Of a DNA stretch of 64,000 nucleotides, positions 17,922 through 26,589 are shown piece after piece. A model generated the notes under the pieces. It was not told the origin of the DNA, did no database searches, and saw only the letters and a list, made by a program, of their open reading frames with translations. Source of the stretch: Sphingomonas limnosediminicola (GTDB lineage Bacteria > Pseudomonadota > Alphaproteobacteria > Sphingomonadales > Sphingomonadaceae); the NCBI RefSeq assembly GCF_039537965.1, contig NZ_BAABBM010000001.1, positions 1,826,001 through 1,890,000 on the forward strand, given 5' to 3'. The translations under genes were made by a program, and so were the position numbers. The first letter of the stretch is position 1. Each line of letters starts with the position of its first letter.

Positions 17922-19076
17922 GTGAGCTTCAAACCTCTCTTCTCGCGAAGCCTGTCGGCCGATCCCGATCGGCTGCACTTCGCAGCGCACAGCCATCACC
18001 TTTGGCCCGACGCCAGTTTCGAAGGACAGATGCAGGCGTGGAATGACGCCGCGCGCCTTGCAGACCGCAAGTGGGACAAGGTCATGGGCGAGGTTTGGCC
18101 CGAGGCGCAGGGCGAGGTCACTTCGGAACTCGGTACGGGCATGCCGGACGCCGTCGTCTTCGCGCCGAACACACACGAACTCCTGGTGCGACTTTTCGCC
18201 GCGGCGTCCGGAAGTTGGCCGATCCGCGTGCTGACCAGCGACGGGGAGTTCCACAGCGCGCGCCGCCAATTCGCCCGCTGGGAAGAGGCCGGCGCGGCGC
18301 AGATCGACCGCGTCCCGGTCGAGCCGTTCGACACTTTCTCGGACCGCTTCCTAAAGGCTGCGAAGTCAGGCGACCACGGCTTCATCTTCGTCAGCCAGGT
18401 GCTTTTCAACAGCGGCCGCATGTTTGATCGGGTCGAGGAACTTGCCGCGCTCGGTAAGCCGGATGGACCGTGGGTCGTGATCGACGGCTATCACGCCTTC
18501 ATGGCGAGCGACCGGCCCTTCGGCGAACGCGCGGCGCAAACCGCATTCTACGTTGGCGGCGGATATAAATATGCGATGTCGGGCGAAGGCTGTGCCTTCC
18601 TGCACGCGCCCCCCGGCTTCGGCGAGCGCCCGCGCATTACCGGTTGGTATGCGGAGTTCGAGGATTTGACCCTTCCGCCCGGTGCCGTTGGCTACGCCAA
18701 GGATGCGATGCGCTTCATGGGCGCGACCTTCGACCCCAGCGCCCTGTACCGGTTCACCGCCGTCCGCCGCATGCTCCGCGAAAATGGACTGACGACCGAC
18801 CGCATCAGCGCTTTCGTCGCAGCTTTGCAGCAGCAGCTGCTCGGCTCGATCGGGAACTCGCCGCTGTCCGGCGCCGAACTGCTGAATCCGCTCGACGGCG
18901 GTCCACACGCGCGTTTCCTCGCTTTCCGCAGCCCGAATGCGCAGCGCTGGCACGAGCAGTTGAAGGCCCGCAACGTCATCACCGATGTCCGCGGGGAAGT
19001 CCTCCGGATCGGGTTCGGCATTTATCAGGACGAGGCAGATGTGGACCGCCTCGCCGGGGTTCTGGGAGCGCTGTAG
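17922..19076 (+). CDS. kynU: Kynureninase-like PLP enzyme
   Basis: The 384-residue fold-type I aminotransferase-class-V protein has the Schiff-base lysine in GGGYKYAMSGEG (Lys216), preceded by DGYHAFMA, as in kynureninases. With tryptophan dioxygenase immediately upstream, cleavage of kynurenine to anthranilate is the likely reaction. The start is GTG 17922. The decamer TGAGCTTCAA at the kynA stop (17906-17915) is repeated at 17923-17932, across the kynU start. The formamidase between the two steps is not adjacent. Confidence 0.85.
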   Translation: MSFKPLFSRSLSADPDRLHFAAHSHHLWPDASFEGQMQAWNDAARLADRKWDKVMGEVWPEAQGEVTSELGTGMPDAVVFAPNTHELLVRLFAAASGSWPIRVLTSDGEFHSARRQFARWEEAGAAQIDRVPVEPFDTFSDRFLKAAKSGDHGFIFVSQVLFNSGRMFDRVEELAALGKPDGPWVVIDGYHAFMASDRPFGERAAQTAFYVGGGYKYAMSGEGCAFLHAPPGFGERPRITGWYAEFEDLTLPPGAVGYAKDAMRFMGATFDPSALYRFTAVRRMLRENGLTTDRISAFVAALQQQLLGSIGNSPLSGAELLNPLDGGPHARFLAFRSPNAQRWHEQLKARNVITDVRGEVLRIGFGIYQDEADVDRLAGVLGAL

Positions 19077-19077
19077 A

Positions 19078-20334
19078 ATGCCGGAAACTGCCGCGACGCC
19101 GAACCGCAGCCGCGGGTTGCTGATGACCTTCCTCATCATCGCTTACACGCTCAACTTCATCGACCGGCAGATCGCGGGCATCCTCGCCGAGCCGATCAAG
19201 AACGACCTACACCTGACGGATAAGCAGCTCGGCCTTCTGGGCGGAACCGCGTTCGCGCTATTCTACACCGTCCTCGCCATTCCGATCGCACGCATTGCCG
19301 ACCGCAGCGACCGGAGCGTCGTGCTGACCATCGGCCTTGCCTTGTGGAGCGTGGCCACGGCGGTGTGCGGCTTCGCTCAGGGTTTCGTGCAGCTGTTCGT
19401 GGCGCGCATGGCGGTGGGGGTTGGCGAGGCAGCAGGTGTCGCTCCGGCCTACTCGCTGCTTACCGACCAATACCCGATCGAACGGCGGGCGCGCGCGATG
19501 GCGCTGTTCTCGCTCGGAATCCCGCTCGGGAGCGCGCTCGGCGTCATTTTCGGCGGACTGATCGCGGCCAAGGTCGACTGGCGGATGGCGTTCATCGTGC
19601 TTGGCATCGCGGGGCTGTTATTCGCGCCGCTGTACAAGTGGGGCGTGCGCGACCCTGGCCATCGGCATCGCGAAACCGCGGCGTCTGTTGGGGAAGTGTT
19701 CGCCCTGATCTCGCGCAAGCCGACCTTCTGGCTGATGAGCTTTGCGGCAGGAATCGGCTCGCTCATTTCCTATGGCCTTGCGTTCTGGATCCCGTCGTTC
19801 ATGGCGCGCAGCTTCCAGCTCGAGCTGGTCGACCGCTCGCTCATCTACGGCACCATCGTGCTCGTCGGCGGAGTCGCCGGTGTCTGGCTCGGCGGTGTCG
19901 TTGGCGACCGACTGAAGCAGGCGCGCCCGGCGGCCTATGCCCTCGTTCCGACCGTTACCTACGCGCTCTGTCTGCCGGCCTTCCTGCTGGCTTTCTCGAG
20001 CAATTCGATCGCTGCCACGGCGCTGCTGTTCATCATTCCGACCGCGCTCAGCCTCGCCTGGCTCGGCCCCGTCATCGGCGCGATCAACAGCCTAGTACCG
20101 GCGCACATGCGGGCGACGGCGTCTGCGATGTTCCTGTTCATCAACAACCTCATCGGGCTCGGCCTCGGGACCTTCGTCATCGGTACGATTTCTGATGCGC
20201 TGAAGGGGCAGTTTGGCGATGAGGCGCTGCGCTATTCGGCCATGACGACCACCTTGCTGTACGTTTTGTCTTCACTTCTAATGGGCCTCGCGGCACTGCG
20301 TCTGCCACGCGACATTGAGAAGCCAACTAGCTGA
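19078..20334 (+). CDS. MFS transporter
   Basis: This 418-residue protein has about 12 transmembrane segments. It shows the MFS motif RIADRSDRSVVL after helix 2 and the opening LNFIDRQIAGILAEPIKNDL, typical of the spinster-like group common in sphingomonads. ATG 19078 lies directly after the kynU stop with GGGAG upstream, so it belongs to the kyn operon and may move tryptophan, kynurenine or anthranilate. The substrate is inference. Confidence 0.88.
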   Translation: MPETAATPNRSRGLLMTFLIIAYTLNFIDRQIAGILAEPIKNDLHLTDKQLGLLGGTAFALFYTVLAIPIARIADRSDRSVVLTIGLALWSVATAVCGFAQGFVQLFVARMAVGVGEAAGVAPAYSLLTDQYPIERRARAMALFSLGIPLGSALGVIFGGLIAAKVDWRMAFIVLGIAGLLFAPLYKWGVRDPGHRHRETAASVGEVFALISRKPTFWLMSFAAGIGSLISYGLAFWIPSFMARSFQLELVDRSLIYGTIVLVGGVAGVWLGGVVGDRLKQARPAAYALVPTVTYALCLPAFLLAFSSNSIAATALLFIIPTALSLAWLGPVIGAINSLVPAHMRATASAMFLFINNLIGLGLGTFVIGTISDALKGQFGDEALRYSAMTTTLLYVLSSLLMGLAALRLPRDIEKPTS

Positions 20335-20409
20335 ACGATAAAGAAATTTGAGGTTCAGCCTAGTGCGCTAAAGCGCCAGTTCCATCCGTTTAGGTGTTGG
20401 AACGGTCTA

Positions 20410-20435
20410 CCGGACGAGCCGTTACTATCGTCCGG
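20410..20435 (+). promoter_or_regulatory. Hairpin adjoining the RBS of the Gly/Tyr-rich protein
   Basis: CCGGACGA (20410-20417) and TCGTCCGG (20428-20435) are perfect 8-bp arms around a 10-nt loop. The right arm touches GGAAGGAG, the ribosome-binding site for ATG 20449. It could mask the site in RNA or be a DNA operator. Confidence 0.45.
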
Positions 20436-20448
20436 AAGGAGACATTTT

Positions 20449-21951
20449 ATGACCAGGCTATTCCTGGCTGCGGGCGTCGCCGCCCTGGCGATTGCAAGCG
20501 CGGCTTCAGCGAAGCCGGGAGGCGGCAACGGCGGCGGCCACGGTGGCGGCGGCGGCGGTGCCCCGCAGGCTCAACAAGGCGGCGGCGGAGGCGGCGGTCA
20601 CGGCCACGGTGGTGGCGGCGGTGGGCCTCAGTTCTCACGCGGCGGACGCGGCGGTGCGCCGTTCCAGATGCACGGTGGCGGTGGCGGCGGCGGGCAGCAT
20701 TTTGCCCAGCCGCGTCAGGAGCGCCCGCAGATGCAGCGCTTCGCCCAGCCGCGGCAGGAGCGTCAGCAGTTCCGCGCCCAGCGCGTCGCGCAGGCGCGCA
20801 ACCATGGCTTCGAGCATCAGCAGATGCGCGCCCAACGCATGGAAGTGCGCAACCGCGGCATCGAGCGCCAGCAAATGCGCGCCGAGCGCACACAGCAGGT
20901 TCGTAACGAACGTCAGCTCCGTGCGAACCGCATGCAGCAGGCGCAGAACCGCTCGTTCGAACGTCAGCAGATGCGCGCAAATCGCGTTGAGCAGGCACGG
21001 AACGGCTTCGACCAGCGCCAGCTCGATCGCCAGCAGTCATTCGCTCGCGAACAGCTCCGCGGTGACCGTATGCGGCAAGCGCAGAACTTCGACCGCAATC
21101 GTTTCCGCGTGAACGAGGACTACGCCAACCGTTATTACGGCGTCGCCAACGCGCGCGGCCTGTACGACGGCTGCCCCCCTGGCCTGGCCGCCAAGAACAA
21201 CGGATGTCTGCCCCCGGGGCAGGCGGCGAAGTTCCTTGGTGCTCCGCTATCGGCGGTTGCCGGATACTCGGCGCTTAGTGCGCTGCCGTCAGGCTGGAAC
21301 TATCTCTATCCAGAGACGCAGGACTATTATTACCGGTATGGCGACGGCTACCTCTATCAGGTCGACCGCAATACCAACCTGATCGACAACCTGCTGCCAC
21401 TTCTTGCGGGCGGCTACATGCCCGGCACGTACCTGCCGCAGCCGTACATGGCGAGCTATGTCCCGGACTATTACGGGCTCAACTCGTTCTACCCGGACTA
21501 TGGCGACACGTGTAACCGTTACGGCAACGGCGTGATCTATGAAGTCGACTGCGCCAGCGGCATGGTCGAGGACGTGATCCCGCTCTACGCCGGCGGCTAT
21601 GGCGTCGGGCAGATCCTGCCAGCCTCGTACAGCTACTACAACGTTCCGTACCAGTATCGCGATATGTACTACGACACGCCCGACCACGGCTATTGGTATG
21701 CGCCCGGCGCAATCTACCAGTACGATCGCGGCAACAGCATGATCACGTCGGTGGCTGCGCTGATGTCGCCGGGCTTCGCGGTCGGTCAGTCGCTTCCCTA
21801 CGGCTATGACGCGTACAACGTGCCTTATGCCTATCGGGACACGTATTACGACACGCCGACTGCCTGGTACCGTTACAACAACGGCTACATTTACCAGGTC
21901 GACCCGGTCACCCGCCTGGTGACCTCGATCGTGGCTTCGCTCCTGACCTAA
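20449..21951 (+). CDS. Secreted Gly/His-rich protein with Tyr-rich tandem repeats
   Basis: A 500-residue protein of unrecognised family. It has a signal peptide (about 1-22, cleavage after ASA), a Gly/His low-complexity region (23-84), and an Arg/Gln/Met-rich stretch with QQMRAxR-type repeats (about 88-220). A short CPPGLAAKNNGCLPPGQ motif follows near 243. The C-terminal half has four Tyr-rich repeats of about 60 residues starting near 292, 350, 412 and 471 (last one truncated), each with a YxYxxGxIYQVD-like start and PxxYxxYNVPYxYRD-like end. Probably periplasmic or cell-surface. GGAGG-type RBS and ATG 20449. Confidence 0.75.
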   Translation: MTRLFLAAGVAALAIASAASAKPGGGNGGGHGGGGGGAPQAQQGGGGGGGHGHGGGGGGPQFSRGGRGGAPFQMHGGGGGGGQHFAQPRQERPQMQRFAQPRQERQQFRAQRVAQARNHGFEHQQMRAQRMEVRNRGIERQQMRAERTQQVRNERQLRANRMQQAQNRSFERQQMRANRVEQARNGFDQRQLDRQQSFAREQLRGDRMRQAQNFDRNRFRVNEDYANRYYGVANARGLYDGCPPGLAAKNNGCLPPGQAAKFLGAPLSAVAGYSALSALPSGWNYLYPETQDYYYRYGDGYLYQVDRNTNLIDNLLPLLAGGYMPGTYLPQPYMASYVPDYYGLNSFYPDYGDTCNRYGNGVIYEVDCASGMVEDVIPLYAGGYGVGQILPASYSYYNVPYQYRDMYYDTPDHGYWYAPGAIYQYDRGNSMITSVAALMSPGFAVGQSLPYGYDAYNVPYAYRDTYYDTPTAWYRYNNGYIYQVDPVTRLVTSIVASLLT

Positions 21952-22049
21952 AGGGCTGAGCCAAGCCGAACATTAAGGATTTGCCCGGCAGTTGGAACCC
22001 ATCCGGCTGTCGGGCCATTTCGTACCTAGAACGAACAAGGAGAAACCGC

Positions 22050-22649
22050 GTGAAGAACCATGCGCTCGCGCTTGGGCTCGCGGCGGTCGTGATGACCGCC
22101 GGTGCCTGCACCAACAAGAACGACGACGGCAACAGCGCGAAAACCGCCCAGACGCCCAAGGCCCAGAAGGCGGCGGGGACCAAGACGATCTCGGCGGGTC
22201 TGGCACCAGGCGGCCGCTTCATGCAGATCGCCAAGGCCGCCGGTATAGATCAGACGCTCGCCGGACCCGGTCCCTATACGGTCATCGTTCCCGACGATGC
22301 GGCGTTCGGGACGGCGCCAGCCGGCACGTTCGACGTCAGCCCACAGAATCGTCCGCAGCTGACGGGCGTGCTGACGAATCTCATTCTGCCGGGCACTGTG
22401 CTCGTCGCCGATATCGATAAGGCGATCGACAACGGCAAAGGCAAGGCCCCGCTCGCAACGATGGGCGGCGGCACGATCACGGCCACGAAGGACGGCGGCA
22501 AGACTGTGCTGACCGACGCGGCCGGCCACAAGGCGACGATTACGCAGGGGGATGAGCAGTTCACCAACGGCGTCGTCCATCACGTCGATGGCGTGCTGAT
22601 GCCCAGCAAGACGACGAAAGCGCCTTCGGTCGGCCAGAAAGCGGGCTGA
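22050..22649 (+). CDS. Fasciclin-domain (putative lipo)protein
   Basis: This 199-residue protein has an N-terminal signal with Cys20 in a lipobox-like TAGAC, a short Lys/Thr/Gln-rich linker and one fasciclin (FAS1) domain. The domain runs from FMQIAKAAGIDQTLAGPGPYTVIVPDDAAF to NGVVHHVDGVLMP. FAS1 domains act in adhesion at the cell surface. The frame extends upstream, but GTG 22050 with AAGGAG 9 nt ahead gives a proper signal sequence. Confidence 0.85.
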   Translation: MKNHALALGLAAVVMTAGACTNKNDDGNSAKTAQTPKAQKAAGTKTISAGLAPGGRFMQIAKAAGIDQTLAGPGPYTVIVPDDAAFGTAPAGTFDVSPQNRPQLTGVLTNLILPGTVLVADIDKAIDNGKGKAPLATMGGGTITATKDGGKTVLTDAAGHKATITQGDEQFTNGVVHHVDGVLMPSKTTKAPSVGQKAG

Positions 22650-22677
22650 TCAGCCGCTAGATATTGCGATCGTCGCC

Positions 22678-22701
22678 GCTTCATCCCCAAGATGAAGCTT
22701 T
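22678..22701 (+). terminator. Weak terminator-like hairpin after fasciclin gene
   Basis: GCTTCATC (22678-22685) and GATGAAGC (22691-22698) form a perfect 8-bp stem with a CCCAA loop, followed by only TTT. It lies between the fasciclin gene and dnaN. It may terminate the former or be a leader element of the latter. Confidence 0.4.
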
Positions 22702-22780
22702 GCGCATCATTCTACTTCCGCGTGGCAAACGGCTCGCTATAACCGGGCCAAAGCCATGCGGATGATGGGGTTTTGCGGCG

Positions 22781-23884
22781 ATGAAAGCGACGATTGAGCG
22801 GGCGGTCCTGTTGAAGAGCCTTGGTCACGTCCAGTCGGTCGTGGAGCGCCGGAACACCATTCCGATCCTCTCCAACGTCCTGCTGGACGCGCGCGAGGAC
22901 GGGTCGATCCGCCTGATGGCGACCGACCTCGACTTGCAGGTAGACGAAAGTGTCCCGGCGACCGTCGCGCAGCCGGGCGCGACGACGGTTTCGGCGCACA
23001 CGCTTTTCGACATCGTCCGCAAGCTCCCCGATGGAAGCCAGGTCGAACTGACCGCCGCCGAAGGAAAGATGCAGGTCGTTGCCGGACGTTCGCGCTTCAA
23101 CCTGTCGACACTTCCGCGCGATGACTTCCCAGTAATCGCCGAAGGTGAGCTGCCCACCCGGTTCGAGCTGCCCGCCGCGACACTGCGCGAAATTATCGAA
23201 AAAACGCGCTTCGCCATCTCGACCGAAGAAACCCGCTATTATCTGATGGGTATCTTCCTGCATGTGGTCGACGACCAGCTTCGCGCCGCCGCAACCGACG
23301 GGCACCGCCTTGCACGCGTGACCGTGCCCCGCCCCGAAGGCGCCGACGGCATGCCCGACGTCATCATTCCGCGCAAAGCGGTTGCCGAGCTGTACCGCTT
23401 GCTCGAGGAACTCGAGGGGACGGTCGAGATATCGCTGTCCGCGACCAAGGTCCGCTTCGGACTCGGCAGCGCGGTGCTGACGAGCAAGCTGATCGACGGC
23501 ACCTTCCCCGACTACAATCGCGTGATCCCGACCGGCAACGACAAGCTTCTGAAGCTCGATCCGAAGAGTTTCTCGGCCGGCGTCGACCGCGTCTCGACCA
23601 TCGCCAGCGAAAAGACGCGCGCCGTGAAAATGAGCGTCGACCGGGACAAGGTCACGCTGTCGGTGACGTCGCCGGAGAACGGTCTCGCCACCGAGGAACT
23701 GGCGGCGGACTATGGATCGGACGGTATCGAGATTGGCTTCAACGCCCGCTACCTGATGGACATTCTCAGCGAGATCGAGGGCGACACGGTGGAGGTCCAC
23801 CTGGCTGACGCCGCCGCCCCGACGCTGCTCCGCGAAAACGACAAGTCGAATGCGCTCTATGTACTGATGCCAATGCGGGTGTGA
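22781..23884 (+). CDS. dnaN: DNA polymerase III beta sliding clamp
   Basis: The 367-residue clamp begins MKATIERAVLLKSLGHVQSVVERRNTIPIL and ends LMPMRV, both highly characteristic. It forms a dimeric ring that tethers Pol III to DNA. The usual upstream partner dnaA is not here (a fasciclin gene is), while recF and gyrB follow at a distance. Confidence 0.97.
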   Translation: MKATIERAVLLKSLGHVQSVVERRNTIPILSNVLLDAREDGSIRLMATDLDLQVDESVPATVAQPGATTVSAHTLFDIVRKLPDGSQVELTAAEGKMQVVAGRSRFNLSTLPRDDFPVIAEGELPTRFELPAATLREIIEKTRFAISTEETRYYLMGIFLHVVDDQLRAAATDGHRLARVTVPRPEGADGMPDVIIPRKAVAELYRLLEELEGTVEISLSATKVRFGLGSAVLTSKLIDGTFPDYNRVIPTGNDKLLKLDPKSFSAGVDRVSTIASEKTRAVKMSVDRDKVTLSVTSPENGLATEELAADYGSDGIEIGFNARYLMDILSEIEGDTVEVHLADAAAPTLLRENDKSNALYVLMPMRV

Positions 23885-23892
23885 GCGGCTGC

Positions 23893-23925
23893 ATGGACGT
23901 CGAGATCGAACAGCCTCACGTCCAT
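23893..23925 (+). repeat. Inverted repeat downstream of dnaN
   Basis: ATGGACGT (23893-23900) and ACGTCCAT (23918-23925) are perfect 8-bp arms with a 17-nt spacer just after the dnaN stop. There is no T-run. It may be a weak transcript-end structure. The rest of the 158-nt gap up to 24042 shows nothing recognisable. Confidence 0.35.
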
Positions 23926-24042
23926 CATCGTCCGCTCGGCCACCGCTGGCTCGACACTGCTGGATCGCAAACACCCGCGATCCGACGCCGGAACCGGTGA
24001 ACTAGTGCACGGCGCCGAAGCTCGCTTACCGGGAATGAATCG

Positions 24043-24360
24043 ATGATCTGCCGCTTGTGGCGCGGCTGGACGACGCGCGAAAATGCCGACGCTTATGAGC
24101 GCATCGTGCGTGGCGAGGTCATCCCGGCAATCGAAGCGCGCAACATCGCTGGATTCCGACACATCGATCTGATGCGGCGCGACTGCGGCGATGAGGTCGA
24201 GTTCCAGACCCTGATGTGGTTCGATAGCCTCGACGCGATCATCGCCTTCATGGGTGCGGACTATTCGCGTAGCCACGTGCCGGACGCGGCGCGGGCGGTG
24301 CTGAAGCGCTTCGACGCACGCGCAGCGCATTACGAAGTCATCGACCGCCGCGAACAATAA
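24043..24360 (+). CDS. ABM-like (dimeric alpha-beta barrel) protein
   Basis: A 105-residue protein with the pattern of the antibiotic-biosynthesis-monooxygenase/dimeric alpha-beta barrel superfamily: MICRLWRGWTT at the start, YERIVRGEVIPAI, then FQTLMWFDSLDAI and YSRSHVPDAARAVLKRFD. Members bind small molecules or heme and no catalytic residue can be assigned. It sits between dnaN and recF, 16 nt before recF. Confidence 0.7.
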   Translation: MICRLWRGWTTRENADAYERIVRGEVIPAIEARNIAGFRHIDLMRRDCGDEVEFQTLMWFDSLDAIIAFMGADYSRSHVPDAARAVLKRFDARAAHYEVIDRREQ

Positions 24361-24376
24361 GGGCTAGACCGAAACG

Positions 24377-25432
24377 GTGCCCGTCAGCCGCATCGCTCTC
24401 ACCAATTTCCGTTCCTATGCTTCGGCAACCGTCGAGCCGGGACCTGGCTTCATCCTGCTGTTCGGTGAAAACGGCGCCGGGAAGACGAACCTGCTTGAAG
24501 CGGTCTCGCTTCTGGCGCCGGGGCGTGGCCTCCGCGGTGCGCCGCTCGCGGAAATGGCGCGAGCGAGTGGCGGTGTCGGCTTTGCGGTGGCGGTAAGGCT
24601 TGGTGACATTGACTTGGGTACGGGAACGCAGGCGGCCGCGCCGGAACGGCGACAGGTTCGGGTCAACGGCGCACCGGCGTCGGTGAACTCGTTAAGCGAG
24701 TGGCTCTCGGTTCTCTGGCTGACGCCGGCAATGGATCGTTTGTTCACCGGAAGCGCGGGCGATCGGCGGCGCTTCCTTGACCGGCTCGTGCTCGCGCTGG
24801 AGCCGGGGCATGCGCACCATTCGACGCGTTACGATGCCGCCATGCGGGCGCGGAACAAGCTGCTCGCCGACGAGCGCCCGGATGAATCGTGGTTGTCGTC
24901 GCTGGAGGCGGCAATGGCGGAGCATGGGGTCGAGATCGGCAGGGCCCGGCAGAGCACGGTGGCTTTCCTTGAAGAGCGGCTCGCCAATGCTCCGGACGAC
25001 GAATTCGCTCGGGCCTCGATAGAGTTGACGGGTTGGAATGGCGGGGATTTGGCCGCCTCGTTGCGCGCTAATCGCCCGCGCGATGCCGCGGCTGGGCGCG
25101 CGACCGAGGGTCCGCATCGCCAGGATCTCGCGGTCGCGCATCGGGCCAAGCAGATGCCGGCCGCGCAATCGTCGACCGGGGAACAGAAGGCGTTGTTGTT
25201 GGGCCTCGTCCTGGCCCACGCCGATCTTGTGACCGATCGTCGGGGAGATCCACCGATCCTGTTGCTCGATGAGGTTGCCGCCCATTTGGATCCGGTGCGG
25301 CGCGCTGCCTTGTTCGGCCGGCTCGATGGCCGCGGGCAGGTGTGGATGACGGCGACGGAAGAATCACTGTTCGATGGGATTGGCCCCGCCTCGCGCTATC
25401 GCGTTACGCCGGGCGCAATCTCGGCCTCCTAG
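24377..25432 (+). CDS. recF: DNA replication and repair protein RecF
   Basis: This SMC-like ATPase loads RecA at gaps and stalled forks. The 351-residue protein starts with GTG ([14 protein letters not shown]), has Walker A GENGAGKT (30-37), the [17 protein letters not shown] signature and Walker [13 protein letters not shown] near the C-terminus. It lies in the dnaN-recF-gyrB neighbourhood. Confidence 0.94.
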   Translation: MPVSRIALTNFRSYASATVEPGPGFILLFGENGAGKTNLLEAVSLLAPGRGLRGAPLAEMARASGGVGFAVAVRLGDIDLGTGTQAAAPERRQVRVNGAPASVNSLSEWLSVLWLTPAMDRLFTGSAGDRRRFLDRLVLALEPGHAHHSTRYDAAMRARNKLLADERPDESWLSSLEAAMAEHGVEIGRARQSTVAFLEERLANAPDDEFARASIELTGWNGGDLAASLRANRPRDAAAGRATEGPHRQDLAVAHRAKQMPAAQSSTGEQKALLLGLVLAHADLVTDRRGDPPILLLDEVAAHLDPVRRAALFGRLDGRGQVWMTATEESLFDGIGPASRYRVTPGAISAS

Positions 25433-25446
25433 CCGCCAAAAAGAAA

Positions 25447-25482
25447 CGGCCCCGCCGCAGCCCGAAGGCGGCGACAGGGCCG
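25447..25482 (-). terminator. Intrinsic terminator of PEP-CTERM gene
   Basis: A two-part stem, CGGCCC/GGGCCG (25447-25452 with 25477-25482) enclosing CGCCG/CGGCG (25453-25457 with 25469-25473), lies between convergent recF and the PEP-CTERM gene. On the minus strand it is followed by TTTCTTTTTGG, a good T-run, so it stops the minus-strand gene and may act in both directions. Confidence 0.75.
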
Positions 25483-25507
25483 GAATCTCAAGGCCTCGTT
25501 TGCTGGC

Positions 25508-26155
25508 TTATACGAGCTGCGAAATCGGCCGCGTCTTGCGATTGCGGAAGACAAAGCCCATCGCACCGAAACCGAGCAGCATCATGCCCCAGGTCGCCGG
25601 CTCAGGAACCGCAGCAACCGAAATGCTGTCGATTTCGAACGCATTCTGGGTTGAGGTCATGTTGAAGTTGACAGCCTGGCGATCGTCGCCCGTGAGGGTA
25701 AACGTGACGATCGGGTTGCTGGTCGGGGAGGACTGGTTCCCATCCGCGAAGCCAGGGATCAGGGCAGCAATATCGGCGCCCGTGAAGGTCATAGAGCCTG
25801 CCATGGTGTTGACCGTCAAGGAGTTATACTCGTCGACTGAGCCCCAGATGAAGCTGAAGCTGGCGATATCGTTGCCAATGGTAATGTTGGCGGGCGAGCT
25901 GGTCGACGGACCAACCGAGAAATACTTCCCTACGCTGCCCAGAGGCTGCGCGAATAGGCCAGAGCTAGTTCCCGGTCCCACGATAGCCCCACCGAGGAAG
26001 ATCGGAACGGTCGAGTCGAAATCGTAAGTGATAGGCGTCGGGCCGCAATAAACGGCGCACCCTGGAGTGGCAGATACACTGATTGATGCACTTGCAGGAG
26101 TTGCAAAGCCGATCGTCGCAAACGCGGCGGCAGCCATGAGAGCCTTGATTCGCAT
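25508..26155 (-). CDS. PEPxxW-type PEP-CTERM sorted extracellular protein
   Basis: This 215-residue protein has a signal peptide (about 1-24), a beta-rich, Ser/Thr/Gly-rich body and a C-terminal sorting signal: PEPATWGMMLLGFGAMGF followed by basic RNRKTR. Exosortases recognise such tails and release the protein to the surface or matrix. No exosortase is in the window. Two Cys near residues 33-37 (CAVYC) could form a disulphide. GC content is lower than in its neighbours. Confidence 0.85.
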   Translation of the reverse strand: MRIKALMAAAAFATIGFATPASASISVSATPGCAVYCGPTPITYDFDSTVPIFLGGAIVGPGTSSGLFAQPLGSVGKYFSVGPSTSSPANITIGNDIASFSFIWGSVDEYNSLTVNTMAGSMTFTGADIAALIPGFADGNQSSPTSNPIVTFTLTGDDRQAVNFNMTSTQNAFEIDSISVAAVPEPATWGMMLLGFGAMGFVFRNRKTRPISQLV

Positions 26156-26214
26156 AGAAATGCCCCTTCTCGAATCTGGTGCCCACCAACCGAACGGCGA
26201 GTCGTCAATGGTTA

Positions 26215-26244
26215 TACATAATTTAACATTTAACGTAAATTCAA
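26215..26244 (-). promoter_or_regulatory. Possible sigma-70 promoter for PEP-CTERM gene
   Basis: On the minus strand TTGAAT (26239-26244) and TATGTA (26215-26220) are separated by 18 nt in the most AT-rich part of the intergenic region, 60 nt ahead of the PEP-CTERM start. The fit to TTGACA/TATAAT is moderate. Confidence 0.35.
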
Positions 26245-26551
26245 CGGAATCAGGGGTTGTCCCATTTTGGGATTTGATACTTCTGCGCTTAAGATTGCGG
26301 TGCTTCTAGATCGCTAGAACATCCCTCTTTAGGGTTGGACGGTATTAAAACGAGCAGCAGGCTCCTTTCCAGCCTACGGATTGGCTGCCTTGGCGGCCCT
26401 AGACTTTTTGCTCCCTATCTCTATATTGCACCGCAGCACGAAGCGCGTCTTACAAGCGGCGTGAACGGTCTCGACATGGTTGAGGACCCGGCCCGCGCTT
26501 CGATCGACTTGCTCTCCAATTCACGCGGGGCGCTTTTTTGACCCCCTCGGA

Positions 26552-26574
26552 CCGCGCTTTGCGCGGCCGTTTTT
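26552..26574 (+). terminator. Terminator-like hairpin in helicase leader
   Basis: CCGCGC-TTT-GCGCGG (26552-26566) is a perfect 6-bp stem with a three-base loop, followed by CCG and TTTTT (26570-26574). It has the form of an intrinsic terminator but lies only 15 nt before the helicase ATG at 26590. Upstream, CCCGCG (26492-26497) and CGCGGG (26524-26529) can pair ahead of a second T-run at 26533-26538. The arrangement suggests transcription attenuation or cold-sensitive leader folding. Confidence 0.5.
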
Positions 26575-26589
26575 ATATATGGAATTTCC

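Larger units (their letters stand above)
26156..26589. other. 434-nt AT-rich divergent intergenic region
   Basis: The longest gene-free stretch in the window lies between the divergent PEP-CTERM gene and the DEAD-box helicase. The left third is strikingly AT-rich (for example 26212-26242) and probably holds the minus-strand promoter. The right part looks like a long 5' leader for the helicase with two T-runs (26533-26538 and 26570-26574). The longest open frames in it are short and show no family features, so I call no gene. Confidence 0.6.

Noticed and set aside
20500..20720. GGCGGC-rich tract as a possible DNA repeat or CRISPR-like array
   Set aside because: The repeats follow Gly codons in frame within a signal-peptide protein, are irregular in length and have no spacers.
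22712..23974. Minus-strand frame of 420 codons opposite dnaN
   Set aside because: dnaN is unambiguous; the frame is its antisense shadow.
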